Shown here: positions 26,448-35,697 of the stretch, piece by piece
Layout of the letters: each line of letters begins with the position of its first letter
Position numbering within the stretch: position 1 is the first letter of the stretch
Assembly (NCBI GenBank): GCA_964244885.1
Contig: CAXTKD010000001.1
Coordinates: 248,001-312,000, forward strand
From: CAXTKD01 sp964244885
Lineage (GTDB): Bacteria > Pseudomonadota > Alphaproteobacteria > Sphingomonadales > Sphingomonadaceae
Direction: 5' to 3'
DNA length: 64,000 nt
Made by a program: the position numbers and the translations under genes
Notes under the pieces: generated by a model
The model's input: only the letters and a program-made list of their open reading frames with translations
What the model was told of the DNA's origin: nothing
Databases searched by the model: none

Positions 26448-27794
26448 ATGCCCGCCTACGACTACGATCTGTTCGTCATCGGCGCCGGCTCGGGCGGGGT
26501 CCGCGCCGCGCGCATCGCTTCGGGCCACGGCGCACGCGTCGGCATCGCCGAGAAGCACAAGGTCGGCGGCACCTGCGTCATTCGCGGCTGCGTGCCCAAG
26601 AAGCTGCTCGTCTACGGCGCGCATTTCGCCGAAGACCTGGAGGACGCTCGCCGCTTCGGCTGGGACGTGCCCAACTGCACCTTCGACTGGCCGACGCTCC
26701 GCGACAACGTGCTCGCCGAGGTCGACCGCCTCAATGGCATCTACATCCAGAACCTCGGCAGCGCCGGCGTGACGATCCACGACGCGCGCGCCGTTCTGCT
26801 CGACGCGCACACCATCGACGTCGGCGGCAAGCGAGTCACCGCCGACAAGATCCTGATCGCGACGGGCGCGCACCCGCAGCTTCCGGGCTGCCCGGGCGAG
26901 GAGCACGGCATCACCTCGAACGAGGTCTTCCACCTCGAGACGCTGCCCAAGCGCGTCGTCATCGCGGGCGGCGGCTATATCGCCAACGAGTTCGCCGGCA
27001 TCTTCCACGAGTTCGCCTGCCACGTGACGGTGCTGCTGCGCGGCGACACCCTGCTTCGCGGCTACGACCACTCCTTACGCGAGCGTCTTCACCTGATCAG
27101 CGCGCAGAAGGGCATCGACTTCCGCTTCAACTCGCCGTTCGAGCGGATCGAAAAGCAGGCCGACGGCAGCCTGCTGATCCACGTCGGCGGCGGCGGCGAG
27201 CCGCTGGAGGCCGACCTGCTGCTCTACGCGATCGGGCGCCCGCCCAACTCGAAGGGCCTCGGGCTCGAACAGGCGGGGGTCGCGGTCGACGCGGCGGGCG
27301 CGGTGATCGTCGACGACGACAGCCGCACCAACGTCGACACCATCTACGCGGTCGGCGACGTCACCAACCGGGTCCAGCTGACGCCGGTCGCGATCCGCGA
27401 GGGCCACGCCTTCGCCGACTCGGTGTTCGGCGGCAAGCCGTGGCGCGTCGACTACGAGAACATCCCGAGCGCGGTGTTCAGCCACCCGCCGATCGCCAGC
27501 GTCGGCCTGACCGAGAGCCAGGCGCGGACCAAGTTCGGCACGATCAAGGTCTTCACCTCGGACTTCCGCGCGATGAAGAACGTCCTCGCCAACCGCAACG
27601 AGCGCGCGCTCTATAAGGTCATCTGCGACGCCGCGACCGACCGCATCGTCGGCTGCCACATCATCGGGCCCGACGCCGCCGAGATCATGCAGGCGATGGC
27701 GGTGGTGGTGAAATGCGGCCTGACCAAACAGCAGCTCGATTCGACCGTCGCGATCCACCCGACGATGGCCGAAGAGCTGGTGCTGATGAAATAG
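26448..27794 (+). CDS. gor: Glutathione-disulfide reductase
   Basis: 448 residues. FAD site GAGSGGVRAAR, redox disulfide Cys43/Cys48 (GGTCVIRGCVPKK), NAD(P) site GGGYIANEFAG, and the C-terminal HPTMAEE with the catalytic His-Glu pair. It reduces oxidised glutathione with NADPH. The NADP-binding region of alphaproteobacterial Gor varies, so cofactor choice is not proven. Fifty bases after the GFA gene. Confidence 0.93.
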   Translation: MPAYDYDLFVIGAGSGGVRAARIASGHGARVGIAEKHKVGGTCVIRGCVPKKLLVYGAHFAEDLEDARRFGWDVPNCTFDWPTLRDNVLAEVDRLNGIYIQNLGSAGVTIHDARAVLLDAHTIDVGGKRVTADKILIATGAHPQLPGCPGEEHGITSNEVFHLETLPKRVVIAGGGYIANEFAGIFHEFACHVTVLLRGDTLLRGYDHSLRERLHLISAQKGIDFRFNSPFERIEKQADGSLLIHVGGGGEPLEADLLLYAIGRPPNSKGLGLEQAGVAVDAAGAVIVDDDSRTNVDTIYAVGDVTNRVQLTPVAIREGHAFADSVFGGKPWRVDYENIPSAVFSHPPIASVGLTESQARTKFGTIKVFTSDFRAMKNVLANRNERALYKVICDAATDRIVGCHIIGPDAAEIMQAMAVVVKCGLTKQQLDSTVAIHPTMAEELVLMK

Positions 27795-28038
27795 CAAGGC
27801 TCCGCCCGTACTTCGACTTCGCTCGCGGCGGTCGGCTCTAAATTAGCTTCGGCTGCCATCGGCGCCTCCGCCAGCGAGCGAACTTTAGGCTCTTTCGCGT
27901 CGACGCCCGGCGGCGCTCCTTCACCATGGCTTTCCCCATCGACGTGGAGGGGGCGCCCCGGGCGGGAAGCGCTCCAGGCCCCTTGCCGAAGCTGAAACGA
28001 TTGCTAGCATCCGGGCATATCCATGTTCGGAGATTTCC

Positions 28039-30186
28039 ATGCGCCTGCTGACGATCGGCCTGCTCCTCGCCTCCGCCGCGCCCGCCCTCGCGGTCACTCC
28101 CGTCGCGCCGAAGGGCGCGCCGCCCAAGGCGGTGGCGCGGCCGGTGACCGAAACCCTGTTCGGGACGACGGTCACCGACCGCTACCGCTATATGGAGAGC
28201 CGCGACCCCGAGACGATCGCCTGGATGAAGGCGCAAGGGAGCTGGGCGCGCGGGGTGCTGGACAGCATCGGGCCGAAGAAGGCGCTGGAGCAGAAGATCT
28301 CGGCGTTCGGCGGTCAGTTCGGCCTGGTCAGTGTCACCAAGCTCGCCGGCGACAAATTGTTCTACCTCGAGCGCGCGCCGGGGGCGGACGTGTTCAGCCT
28401 CGGCGTGCTGGAGGACGGTAGGAAGCGGATGCTGATCGACACCGCGGCGCTGATCAAGGCGGGCGGCGGGGTGCCGCACGCGATCGACTGGATCGAGCCG
28501 GCGCACGACGGGTCGAAGATCGCGGTCGGCATCTCGACCGGCGGCTCCGAGGATTCGCGGATGACGGTGATCGACACCGCGACGGGGAAGACGATCGCCG
28601 GACCGATCGACCGCATGCAGTTCGGGGGCGTCGACTGGAACGAGGCGGGGGACGGCCTCTACCTCGTGCGGCTGCAGAAGCTTGGGGCCGACGCCAAGCC
28701 GACCGACAAATACCGCAACCTCACCGCCGAATACTGGAACCTCACCGGCGAGCCCAAGGCGCTGCTGGGGCCGGCGATCACCGGCGGGCCGATCACCGAT
28801 ACCGACGAGGGCGGGCAGATCGCGCATGTTCCGCACAGCGACGACGTCGTGCTGATCGGCTTCACCGGCGTCGTCAACGAGGCTCGGGCGTGGTGGGGCA
28901 AGGACAGCGACGTGCGCGCCGGCAAGGCGAAGTGGACGCCGATCTTCGACTACAAGGACGGCATCACGCGGCTCGCCGCCAACAGCAAAACGCTGTTCCT
29001 GCTGAGCCACGACAATGCGCCGCGCTTCAAGGTGCTGTCGGTCCCGGTCGGCGGCAAGCTGAGCGACGCGAAAACGGTGATCGCGCCGCGCGACGACCAG
29101 CTGATCGAGGGCATCGCGGCGGCGTCCGACGGGCTCTACGTCCAGGCGCGGCGCGGCATGTTCAGCCGGCTGCTGCGAGTCGGCAACGACGGCAAGGTCA
29201 GCGAGATCGCGCTGCCCTACGACGGCTCGATCGGCGACTTGAGCGCCGACGTCGACAAGCCGGGCGTGCTGGTCGGGATGAGCGGCTGGACCCAGCCGCC
29301 GGCGCACTTCCGCTACGATCCGGCGACCGGCAAGCTCGCCGACACCGGGCTCGACACGCACCCGAAGATCGCGACATCGCGCTATGCCGCGACCTCGCTG
29401 ATGGCGCGCGCCAAGGATGGGACGATGGTCCCGCTGACGATCATCGGGCCGTCGGGGCCGATCAAGCCCCGGCCGGTTCTGCTCGACGCCTATGGCGCCT
29501 ATGGCATCTCGTCCTTCCCCTATTTCGGGACGCGCTTCCTGCCGCAGATCGACGCCGGGATGAGCCGCGCCGAGTGCGCGGTGCGCGGCGGCGGCGAGTT
29601 CGGCGAAGCTTGGCGGCTGGCGGGCAAGGGGCCGACGAAGAGCAACACCTGGCGCGACTTCATCGCCTGCGCAGAGACGCTGATCGCCAAGGGCTATACG
29701 ACGCCGGCGATGCTCTCGATCACCGGCACCTCGGCGGGCGGCATCACCGTCGGGCGCGCGGCGACCGAGCGGCCCGAGCTGTTCGCGGGCGCGGTCGACC
29801 GGGTCGGCGACGTCAACACGCTCCGCGCCGAGTTCATGCCCGGAGGTCCTGCGAACATCCCCGAGTTCGGGACGATCACCAAGGAGCAGGGGTTCAAGGA
29901 CCTCTACGCGATGGACACCATCCAGCATGTGAAGGACGGCGTGAAATACCCGGCGTTCCTGATCACCGCCGGATTGAACGACCCGCGCGTCGAGCCGTGG
30001 ACGGGGGCGAAGCTCGCCGCAAGGCTGCAGGAGCTGCCGGGCCACGCGCCGGTGCTCTACCGGCTGGAGGAGCAGGCCGGGCACGGCCTGGGGACGAGCA
30101 AGAGCACGCGCGACGCCGAGGAGGCGGATATCACCGCCTTCGTGCTGTGGCGTGCGGGCGTGCCGGAGTGGCAGCCCAAGCCCTGA
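28039..30186 (+). CDS. Prolyl oligopeptidase family protein (S9A), secreted
   Basis: 715 residues with a signal peptide (MRLLTIGLLLASAAPALA). An N-terminal beta-propeller (about 40-410) with RYMESRDPETIAWM at its start precedes the alpha/beta hydrolase domain. The catalytic triad is Ser565 (GTSAGG), Asp648 (LNDPRVEP) and His682 (QAGHGLG). It would cleave short peptides after proline in the periplasm. Codon choice is richer in GGG and GCG than in the neighbouring gor. The 244 bases before it contain no gene I can support. Confidence 0.92.
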   Translation: MRLLTIGLLLASAAPALAVTPVAPKGAPPKAVARPVTETLFGTTVTDRYRYMESRDPETIAWMKAQGSWARGVLDSIGPKKALEQKISAFGGQFGLVSVTKLAGDKLFYLERAPGADVFSLGVLEDGRKRMLIDTAALIKAGGGVPHAIDWIEPAHDGSKIAVGISTGGSEDSRMTVIDTATGKTIAGPIDRMQFGGVDWNEAGDGLYLVRLQKLGADAKPTDKYRNLTAEYWNLTGEPKALLGPAITGGPITDTDEGGQIAHVPHSDDVVLIGFTGVVNEARAWWGKDSDVRAGKAKWTPIFDYKDGITRLAANSKTLFLLSHDNAPRFKVLSVPVGGKLSDAKTVIAPRDDQLIEGIAAASDGLYVQARRGMFSRLLRVGNDGKVSEIALPYDGSIGDLSADVDKPGVLVGMSGWTQPPAHFRYDPATGKLADTGLDTHPKIATSRYAATSLMARAKDGTMVPLTIIGPSGPIKPRPVLLDAYGAYGISSFPYFGTRFLPQIDAGMSRAECAVRGGGEFGEAWRLAGKGPTKSNTWRDFIACAETLIAKGYTTPAMLSITGTSAGGITVGRAATERPELFAGAVDRVGDVNTLRAEFMPGGPANIPEFGTITKEQGFKDLYAMDTIQHVKDGVKYPAFLITAGLNDPRVEPWTGAKLAARLQELPGHAPVLYRLEEQAGHGLGTSKSTRDAEEADITAFVLWRAGVPEWQPKP

Positions 30187-30196
30187 GCGTGCCCTG

Positions 30197-30607
30197 TCAG
30201 CGCTTCGGCGCGTCCGCCGCCTCGGCCTTGGCGTCCGCTCGTTCTTCTGCCGCGTCCTTGACCATCTGCAGGGTGCAGCCGGTGTCGCCGCCGGGGCCGA
30301 CCGGCGTGCAGGTGCCGGTGCCGGTCTTGCCGAGATTGTTGAGCTCGGCGGCGCGGGCGCCCCAGGCGCGGTTCTTGCGGTTCTTGGTCGCGGCGTCGCG
30401 CTGCGACGGAGCTAGCCGGTAGCGCTCCTCCTCGGGCCGGCGCGCGCAAACCACGATCTCGTCCGGGTCCTTCGATTCCGGGCAGACCTCGTCGCCATAG
30501 ACGACCACCGAGCGGATGCGCTTGTTGGCGTTGTCGACCGCCGACTGGCCGAGCGCCGGCGCAGCGGCGAGGAGGGGGAGGGCGATCAGCAGGAACAGGG
30601 CGCGCAT
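30197..30607 (-). CDS. Small secreted conserved protein
   Basis: 136 residues with a signal peptide (MRALFLLIALPLLAAAPALG). The mature part holds EVCPESKDPDEIVVCARRPEEERYRL and TGTCTPVGPGGDTGCTLQMV, four cysteines that may form two disulfides. This CP-S-DPDEIVVCAR motif recurs in small secreted proteins of sphingomonads, family function unknown. The C-terminus is Ala/Glu/Lys-rich. Convergent with the oligopeptidase gene. Confidence 0.75.
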   Translation of the reverse strand: MRALFLLIALPLLAAAPALGQSAVDNANKRIRSVVVYGDEVCPESKDPDEIVVCARRPEEERYRLAPSQRDAATKNRKNRAWGARAAELNNLGKTGTGTCTPVGPGGDTGCTLQMVKDAAEERADAKAEAADAPKR

Positions 30608-30687
30608 AAGCGGGAACTCCAGGGGCGGTCTCAGCCCTAAGCATCGAACACCTGGAAGTCGATCCGGTTGCGAGCGGGCGCTTTGCT

Positions 30688-30708
30688 GCTAATCAAGAGT
30701 CGTTCGCA
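30688..30708. promoter_or_regulatory. Fur-box-like motif upstream of piuC
   Basis: GCTAATCAAGAGTCGTTCGC, 22 bases before the piuC ATG. The GAGTCGTTCGCA part is the exact reverse complement of TGCGAACGACTC in front of the siderophore receptor gene (31458). This suggests a shared iron-responsive regulator, probably Fur. Confidence 0.55.
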
Positions 30709-30729
30709 ACAACCGCAGGCCGCTCGCGC

Positions 30730-31413
30730 ATGATGCTCGCCATTCCCGCCGTGCTGGCCGCCGAGGAGGTGGCGAAGGTCCGCGCCATCGTCGATACCGC
30801 CGAGTGGATCGACGGCGCCGCCACCGCCGGCCCGCAGGCGGCGCTCGCCAAGCGCAACGAGCAGCTCGCCGAGGGCTCGCCCGCGGCGCGCGAGGCGGGC
30901 GGCCTCGTGCTGACGGCGCTGGAGCGCTCGCCGCTGTTCCTCGCCGGGGCGTTGCCCTTGAAGGTCTACCCGCCGCTGTTCAACCGCTATTCCGGCGGCC
31001 ATTCGTTCGGAACGCATGTCGACAACGCCATCCGCATCCGGCGCGGCAGCGACTTCCGCATCCGCGCCGACCTCTCCGCGACTCTCTTCCTGTCCGAGCC
31101 GGGGGATTATGATGGCGGCGAGCTGACCGTCGAGGACGAATACGGCACGCACAGCGTCAAGCGCGCCGCCGGCGACCTCGTCGTCTATCCGGCATCGAGC
31201 CTCCACCACGTCACGCCGGTCACGCGTGGCAGCCGCGTCGCCTGCTTCTTCTGGGCGCAGTCGATGGTCCGCGACGACGGCGAGCGCCGGCTGCTCTTCC
31301 AGCTCGACAACGCGGTCCAGTCGCTGGTCGCCGACAAGGGCAACGCCGACCTGACGGTGATCGCGCTCACCGGCATCTACCACAACCTCCTTCGCCGCTG
31401 GGCTGACGCCTAG
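30730..31413 (+). CDS. piuC: Fe(II)/2-oxoglutarate dioxygenase PiuC (PKHD-type hydroxylase)
   Basis: 227 residues, similar throughout to E. coli YbiX/PiuC. Iron ligands His96 and Asp98 (GTHVDNA) and His159 ([12 protein letters not shown]), with Arg166 for 2-oxoglutarate. The substrate is unknown, but piuC genes sit beside siderophore receptors as here. ATG at 30730 or 30733 are equivalent. First gene of the iron locus, with a Fur-like motif in its leader. Confidence 0.92.
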   Translation: MMLAIPAVLAAEEVAKVRAIVDTAEWIDGAATAGPQAALAKRNEQLAEGSPAAREAGGLVLTALERSPLFLAGALPLKVYPPLFNRYSGGHSFGTHVDNAIRIRRGSDFRIRADLSATLFLSEPGDYDGGELTVEDEYGTHSVKRAAGDLVVYPASSLHHVTPVTRGSRVACFFWAQSMVRDDGERRLLFQLDNAVQSLVADKGNADLTVIALTGIYHNLLRRWADA

Positions 31414-31457
31414 GCAGACGACCCATACGCTCCCCCAACGATGACGCTTGACGAATC

Positions 31458-31477
31458 TGCGAACGACTCGCATTAGC
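31458..31477. promoter_or_regulatory. Fur-box-like motif upstream of the siderophore receptor
   Basis: TGCGAACGACTCGCATTAGC contains the inverted repeat TGCGA-N5-TCGCA and ends 39 bases before the receptor ATG. It resembles the alphaproteobacterial Fur site TGCGAATGATTCGCATT with few changes. Confidence 0.6.
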
Positions 31478-31516
31478 TGTTCCAACGCGAATGCTTCGCA
31501 ATATCGGGGACGGCTA

Positions 31517-34075
31517 ATGATCGAACGGGGCGACACCAAGACTTCCGGCACGGGTTTTCTGGCGCTGGCATGCGTGGGGTTCGTATCGTCGGCAATGGGC
31601 GTGGCGCCCGCGCATGCGCAGGACTCATCCGACCCCGAGAAGGCCGACAAGGCCGATCCCGCCACGGCACGCCGCCTCAAGGGCGTCACCGTCACCGACA
31701 GCGCGATCGACGAGAGCTACAAGGCCGACGTCGACGACACGCCGAAGTTCACCGGCGCGCTGCTCGACACGCCGCGCTCGGTCGTCGTCGTGCCGAAGCA
31801 GGTGATCAAGGACACCGGCTCGGCGACGCTGGTCGAGGCGCTGCGCACCGTCCCCGGCATCACCTTCGGCGCGGCCGAGGGCGGCAACCCGATCGGGGAC
31901 CGTCCGTTCATCCGGGGCTTCGACAGCCAGGGCTCGACCTACCTCGACGGCGTCCGCGACATCGGCGCGCAGACCCGCGAGGTCTTCGACACCGAGCAGA
32001 TCCAGGTCGTCCGCGGTTCGGACTCGACCCTGGGCGGGCGCGGCAGCGCCGGCGGCACCTTGAACATCGTCTCGAAGATGCCGCGCAACCGCGACTTCGC
32101 CGAAGGCTCGGTCAGCTACGGCACCGACAATTACAAGCGCGTCACTGCCGACGTGAACGCCAAGATCGCCGACACCATCGGGGTCCGCATCGACGCCATG
32201 TGGCACGATCAGGATTTCGCCGGCCGCGACGCGATCTTCGCCAAGCGCTGGGGCGTCTCGCCGTCGATCACCATCGGCCTCGGGACGCCGACGCGGCTGA
32301 CGCTGAAATACTATCACCTCGACACCGACGAGCTGCCCGACAGCGGCCTGCCCTATGCCTACACGATCGGCAACGCGCCGGGGACGGGCGACATCTACAG
32401 CGCGCCGGTGCTCGGCAGCTTCACGACGATCGGCAGCACTACAGGCACGGTCAAGCGCAGCACTTTCTACGGCCTCAAGAACCGCGACTTCCGCGACAGC
32501 GCGCAGGACCAGGCGACCGCCCGCTTCGAGCACGACTTCGGCAACGGCGTCACCTTCCGCAACACCGCCCGTTTCTCTCGCACCACGCAGGAGTACAGCT
32601 TCCTGCTGCCCGACGACAGCACCGGCAACGTCTACGGCACCAGCGCGACGCCGAGCGCGGCCAACCTCGGCCAGACCGGCGGCTACGTCTGGCGGCGCGC
32701 CAACACGCGCTATGGCTACACCGACGGCCTCGTCGATCAGGCCGATGTCTACGGCACCTTCAAGACAGGCGGCATCGAGCATAATTTCTCGGCCGGCGTC
32801 GAGCTGTCGTTCGAGAAGGCGTCGCGCGGCGCGCTGGTCATCGCCACCGGCTCGACGATCACCCCGCGCTGCAACCCGCAGACCGTGGCGCGCTATTATT
32901 GCACCAGCCTGTTCAACCCGAACCCGAACGACCCCTTCGTCAACTACGCCAGCGACACCTCGAACGTGCCGACCCCGATCGTGCGCGGCGCGCCGGCGAC
33001 GCGGACGATCAACGACGCGACGACCAAGGCCGCCTACGCCTTCGACTCGATCAGCCTTACCCCGGCGCTGATCCTAAACCTCGGTGCGCGCTACGACGAT
33101 TTCGACACGAGCGTGAGGCTGCCCGTGACCAACGGAGTCCGCCCGGAGATCAACCGCCGCGACAAGCTGTTCAACTACCAGGCGGGCCTCGTTTACAAGC
33201 CGACCGCCAACACCAGCCTCTATGCCTCCTACGCAACGTCCGCGACGCCGCCGAACAGCCTGATCGGCGAAGGTCAGGAGGCGAACGGCCTCGGCACGAT
33301 CGCCGCAGGCCTGACGCCGGCCCAGCAGGCCGCGGCACTCGCCGCGCTGCAGCTCGCGGCGAGCGACGCGCTCAAGGTCGAGAAGACCAGGTCCTACGAG
33401 GCCGGCGCCAAGGCCGATCTGTTCAACGAGGCGCTTTCGCTCAACCTCGCGGTCTTTCGCACGGAGACGCGGAACGCTCGCGCCGTCGGCGACAACAACA
33501 CCGTCCAGTATATCGGCGAGCGCCGCATCAATGGCGCGGAGTTCGGCATCAACGGCAACATCACCAGGACGCTCTCGGTGTTCGGCGGCTACTCCTACCT
33601 CGACGCGAAGATCACCGACGGCGGGTTCACCGCACTGGCGGTCGCGGCGAACGGCGCCGCGCCGGCGACGACCGTTCAGGTCGTCTCGGTCAACACCGGC
33701 AAGCGCTTCCCGCAGACCGCCAAGCACAGCGGCTCGCTGTTCGCGACGTGGAAGCCGATCCCCAAGCTCAGCCTTGGCGGCGGCGCCTTCTACACGAGCC
33801 GGGTGTTCGGCGGTTACGCCGACAATCGAGCCGCGACGCAGACCGCCGCCGGCGTTATCACCGCCACCCCGGCGACCAAGGTGCTTTACCGCACCATCCC
33901 GGGCTACGTCCGCTTCGACGCGACCGCGGGGTATGAGATCAACGATCACTTCGACGTCAGGGTGAACGTCCAGAACCTGACGAACAAGGACTATTTCAGC
34001 CAGGCCTATTCGAACCACTACGCCGCGATCGCCCCGGGTCGCTCGGCCTTCGTGACGCTCAACTTCAAATATTGA
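31517..34075 (+). CDS. TonB-dependent siderophore receptor
   Basis: 852 residues from ATG 31517 (GGGGA upstream). Signal peptide ends near AHAQ. The plug domain follows (TLVEALRTVPGITFGAAEGG, IRGFDSQGSTYLDGVRD, EQIQVVRGSDSTLGGRGSAGGTLN), then the 22-strand barrel ending in the outer-membrane signature SAFVTLNFKY. The closest pattern is the Fiu/PiuA catecholate siderophore class, consistent with piuC upstream. A TonB box cannot be assigned firmly; RRLKGVTVTD near residue 55 is a candidate. Confidence 0.93.
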   Translation: MIERGDTKTSGTGFLALACVGFVSSAMGVAPAHAQDSSDPEKADKADPATARRLKGVTVTDSAIDESYKADVDDTPKFTGALLDTPRSVVVVPKQVIKDTGSATLVEALRTVPGITFGAAEGGNPIGDRPFIRGFDSQGSTYLDGVRDIGAQTREVFDTEQIQVVRGSDSTLGGRGSAGGTLNIVSKMPRNRDFAEGSVSYGTDNYKRVTADVNAKIADTIGVRIDAMWHDQDFAGRDAIFAKRWGVSPSITIGLGTPTRLTLKYYHLDTDELPDSGLPYAYTIGNAPGTGDIYSAPVLGSFTTIGSTTGTVKRSTFYGLKNRDFRDSAQDQATARFEHDFGNGVTFRNTARFSRTTQEYSFLLPDDSTGNVYGTSATPSAANLGQTGGYVWRRANTRYGYTDGLVDQADVYGTFKTGGIEHNFSAGVELSFEKASRGALVIATGSTITPRCNPQTVARYYCTSLFNPNPNDPFVNYASDTSNVPTPIVRGAPATRTINDATTKAAYAFDSISLTPALILNLGARYDDFDTSVRLPVTNGVRPEINRRDKLFNYQAGLVYKPTANTSLYASYATSATPPNSLIGEGQEANGLGTIAAGLTPAQQAAALAALQLAASDALKVEKTRSYEAGAKADLFNEALSLNLAVFRTETRNARAVGDNNTVQYIGERRINGAEFGINGNITRTLSVFGGYSYLDAKITDGGFTALAVAANGAAPATTVQVVSVNTGKRFPQTAKHSGSLFATWKPIPKLSLGGGAFYTSRVFGGYADNRAATQTAAGVITATPATKVLYRTIPGYVRFDATAGYEINDHFDVRVNVQNLTNKDYFSQAYSNHYAAIAPGRSAFVTLNFKY

Positions 34076-34095
34076 GCCGCTGCTATAACCCAAAC

Positions 34096-34168
34096 CCGCT
34101 CATCCCGAGCGAAGTCGAGGGACGCATGGCCTCTCCGTGCGTCCCTCGACTTCGCTCGGGATGAGCGG
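34096..34168. repeat. Perfect 31-bp inverted repeat, probable terminator
   Basis: CCGCTCATCCCGAGCGAAGT starts the left arm (34096-34126) and the right arm (34138-34168) is its exact complement, with an 11-base loop. It lies 20 bases after the receptor stop and just before the Sel1 gene. Such CATCCCGAGCGAAGTCGAGGG palindromes are dispersed in sphingomonad genomes and can end transcripts. Confidence 0.85.
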
Positions 34169-34180
34169 CGTGGGAGGTAG

Positions 34181-34930
34181 ATGACGTTGGATATCGACCT
34201 CGACGCGCTCACCGCCGAAGAGCTCGCCGCGCGTCTTTCCGCGCCCCCCGCCGAACGGGCCGCCTTCGTCCGCGCCGCCGCCGAGGCGGGGATCGCGGAG
34301 GCGCAAGCGGTCTACGGCCAGATGCTGCTCGACGGCGCGGGGGTGGAGGCTGACCCGCGGGCCGCCTTCGCCTGGTTCTCGAAGGCCGCCGGCGCGGGCC
34401 ATGCGATGGCGATCAACATGGTCGGGCGCTGCTACGACCTCGGCTGGGGCGTGCCCGTCGACAAGGCGGCCTCGGCGCGCTGGTTCCGGGCCGCCGCCGA
34501 GCGCGGGCTCGAATGGGGCCTCTACAATTACGCGACCTCGCTCGCTCTCGGCGCCGGCGTCCCCGAAGACCGCCCGGCGGCGCTCGACCTGTTCCGCCAG
34601 GCGGCGGCGCTCGGCAACGCCAAGTCGATGAACTACATCGGCAGCTTCCACGAGGACGGCTGGGTCGTCGCGCGCGACCTGGCGGCGGCGAAGTTCTGGT
34701 ATGCGGGCGCGGCCGACGGCGGCGACTTCCGCGGCCAGTTCAACCTCGCCCGGCTGCTCGCCGACGAAGGGCGGATCGACGAGGCGCTCGGCTGGCTGCG
34801 CCGCGTTCCGGAAACCGCCCACGCCGCGTTCCTCGCCAAGGCCGCGGCATGGCTCAGCGCCTCACCGCATGAGGCGCTTCGCGATGCCGCCGTCGACTAT
34901 GTCTCAAACGCTGCAAATGCGATTGATTAG
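34181..34930 (+). CDS. Sel1-repeat (TPR-like) protein
   Basis: 249 residues, GGGAGG just before the ATG. At least four Sel1 units are visible: AEAQAVYGQMLLDGAGVEAD..A..WFSKAA, AMAINMVGRCYDLGWGVPVD, WGLYNYATSLALGAGVPED, AKSMNYIGSFHEDGWVVARD. No signal peptide, so probably cytoplasmic. Sel1 proteins are scaffolds. Its place between a receptor and tonB suggests an iron-linked role, which is inferred only from context. Confidence 0.85.
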   Translation: MTLDIDLDALTAEELAARLSAPPAERAAFVRAAAEAGIAEAQAVYGQMLLDGAGVEADPRAAFAWFSKAAGAGHAMAINMVGRCYDLGWGVPVDKAASARWFRAAAERGLEWGLYNYATSLALGAGVPEDRPAALDLFRQAAALGNAKSMNYIGSFHEDGWVVARDLAAAKFWYAGAADGGDFRGQFNLARLLADEGRIDEALGWLRRVPETAHAAFLAKAAAWLSASPHEALRDAAVDYVSNAANAID

Positions 34931-34934
34931 CAAT
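34912..34934. promoter_or_regulatory. Fur-box-like motif upstream of tonB
   Basis: TGCAAATGCGATTGATTAGC overlaps the last codons of the Sel1 gene, 24 bases before the tonB ATG. Its reverse complement begins GCTAATCAA, the same opening as the motif before piuC. Weaker than the receptor site. Confidence 0.4.
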
Positions 34935-34957
34935 ACCATTCGCGCTAAGCCCTGATC

Positions 34958-35683
34958 ATGGCAACGCTCGCCGTCCAGTTCCAGTCCGCGCCGCTTCGTT
35001 CGAAGCCGTCGCCCGCGCTCACCCTGGTGCCAGCCGCGCCCTACGAACCCGGCGCGCGCTTCTCCGACCGCAAGTCGACGAACTGGCGAGTCGTCGGCGT
35101 CGTCGCCGCCGCGCATGTCGCGCTCGGCGCCTTGCTCCTCGCGACCGGCACGGTGCGCCTTCCGGCGCCCGAGAAGCCGGTGATGGTCAGCATGATCCCC
35201 GACCTCGCGCCGCCAAGCCCGCCCCAACAGGTCGATATCCCGCTCGATCCGGTTCCGGTCGAAGTCTTCATCCCTGACGTTCTCGTCGAATCGCCGATCG
35301 CGCGGCCGACGCCGATCGCCGTCACCAACCTTCCCGCGCCGCCGAAGGTCGTGCCGCCGCCGTCGGTCGCGACCTCGAACGGCTCGCCCGTCGCGGCCCC
35401 CGTGACGCCGCCCGATTTCGATGCCGACCAGCTCGACAATCCCGCGCCGCGCTACCCGGCGCTGTCGCGGCGCAACCACGAGCAGGGCACCTCGACGCTC
35501 AAGGTGCTGGTCTCGCCCGACGGCCGTGCCGAGCAGTTGGCGGTCGCGACGAGCAGCGGCTTCAGCCGGCTCGACGCCGCCGCGCTCGACACCGTCAAGC
35601 GCTGGAAATTCCTGCCCGCGAAGCAGGCGGGCAAGCCCGTCGCGGCCTGGGTGCTGGTGCCGGTCACCTTCGCGCTCGGTTAG
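34958..35683 (+). CDS. tonB: TonB family energy transducer
   Basis: 241 residues. One membrane segment at about 44-64 (WRVVGVVAAAHVALGALLLATG), a Pro-rich periplasmic spacer (about 70-150), and the TonB C-terminal domain (NPAPRYPALSRRNHEQGTSTLKVLVSPDGRAEQLAV.. KRWKFLPAKQAGKPVAAWVLVPVTF). It would energise the adjacent receptor. exbB and exbD are not in the window, so they must lie elsewhere. The N-terminal cytoplasmic tail of about 43 residues is longer than in E. coli TonB. Confidence 0.92.
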   Translation: MATLAVQFQSAPLRSKPSPALTLVPAAPYEPGARFSDRKSTNWRVVGVVAAAHVALGALLLATGTVRLPAPEKPVMVSMIPDLAPPSPPQQVDIPLDPVPVEVFIPDVLVESPIARPTPIAVTNLPAPPKVVPPPSVATSNGSPVAAPVTPPDFDADQLDNPAPRYPALSRRNHEQGTSTLKVLVSPDGRAEQLAVATSSGFSRLDAAALDTVKRWKFLPAKQAGKPVAAWVLVPVTFALG

Positions 35684-35697
35684 AATTCAGGGGCATC

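Noticed and set aside
27838..30084. 748-residue open frame opposite the prolyl oligopeptidase
   Set aside because: Antisense shadow; the plus frame has a signal peptide and a full catalytic triad.
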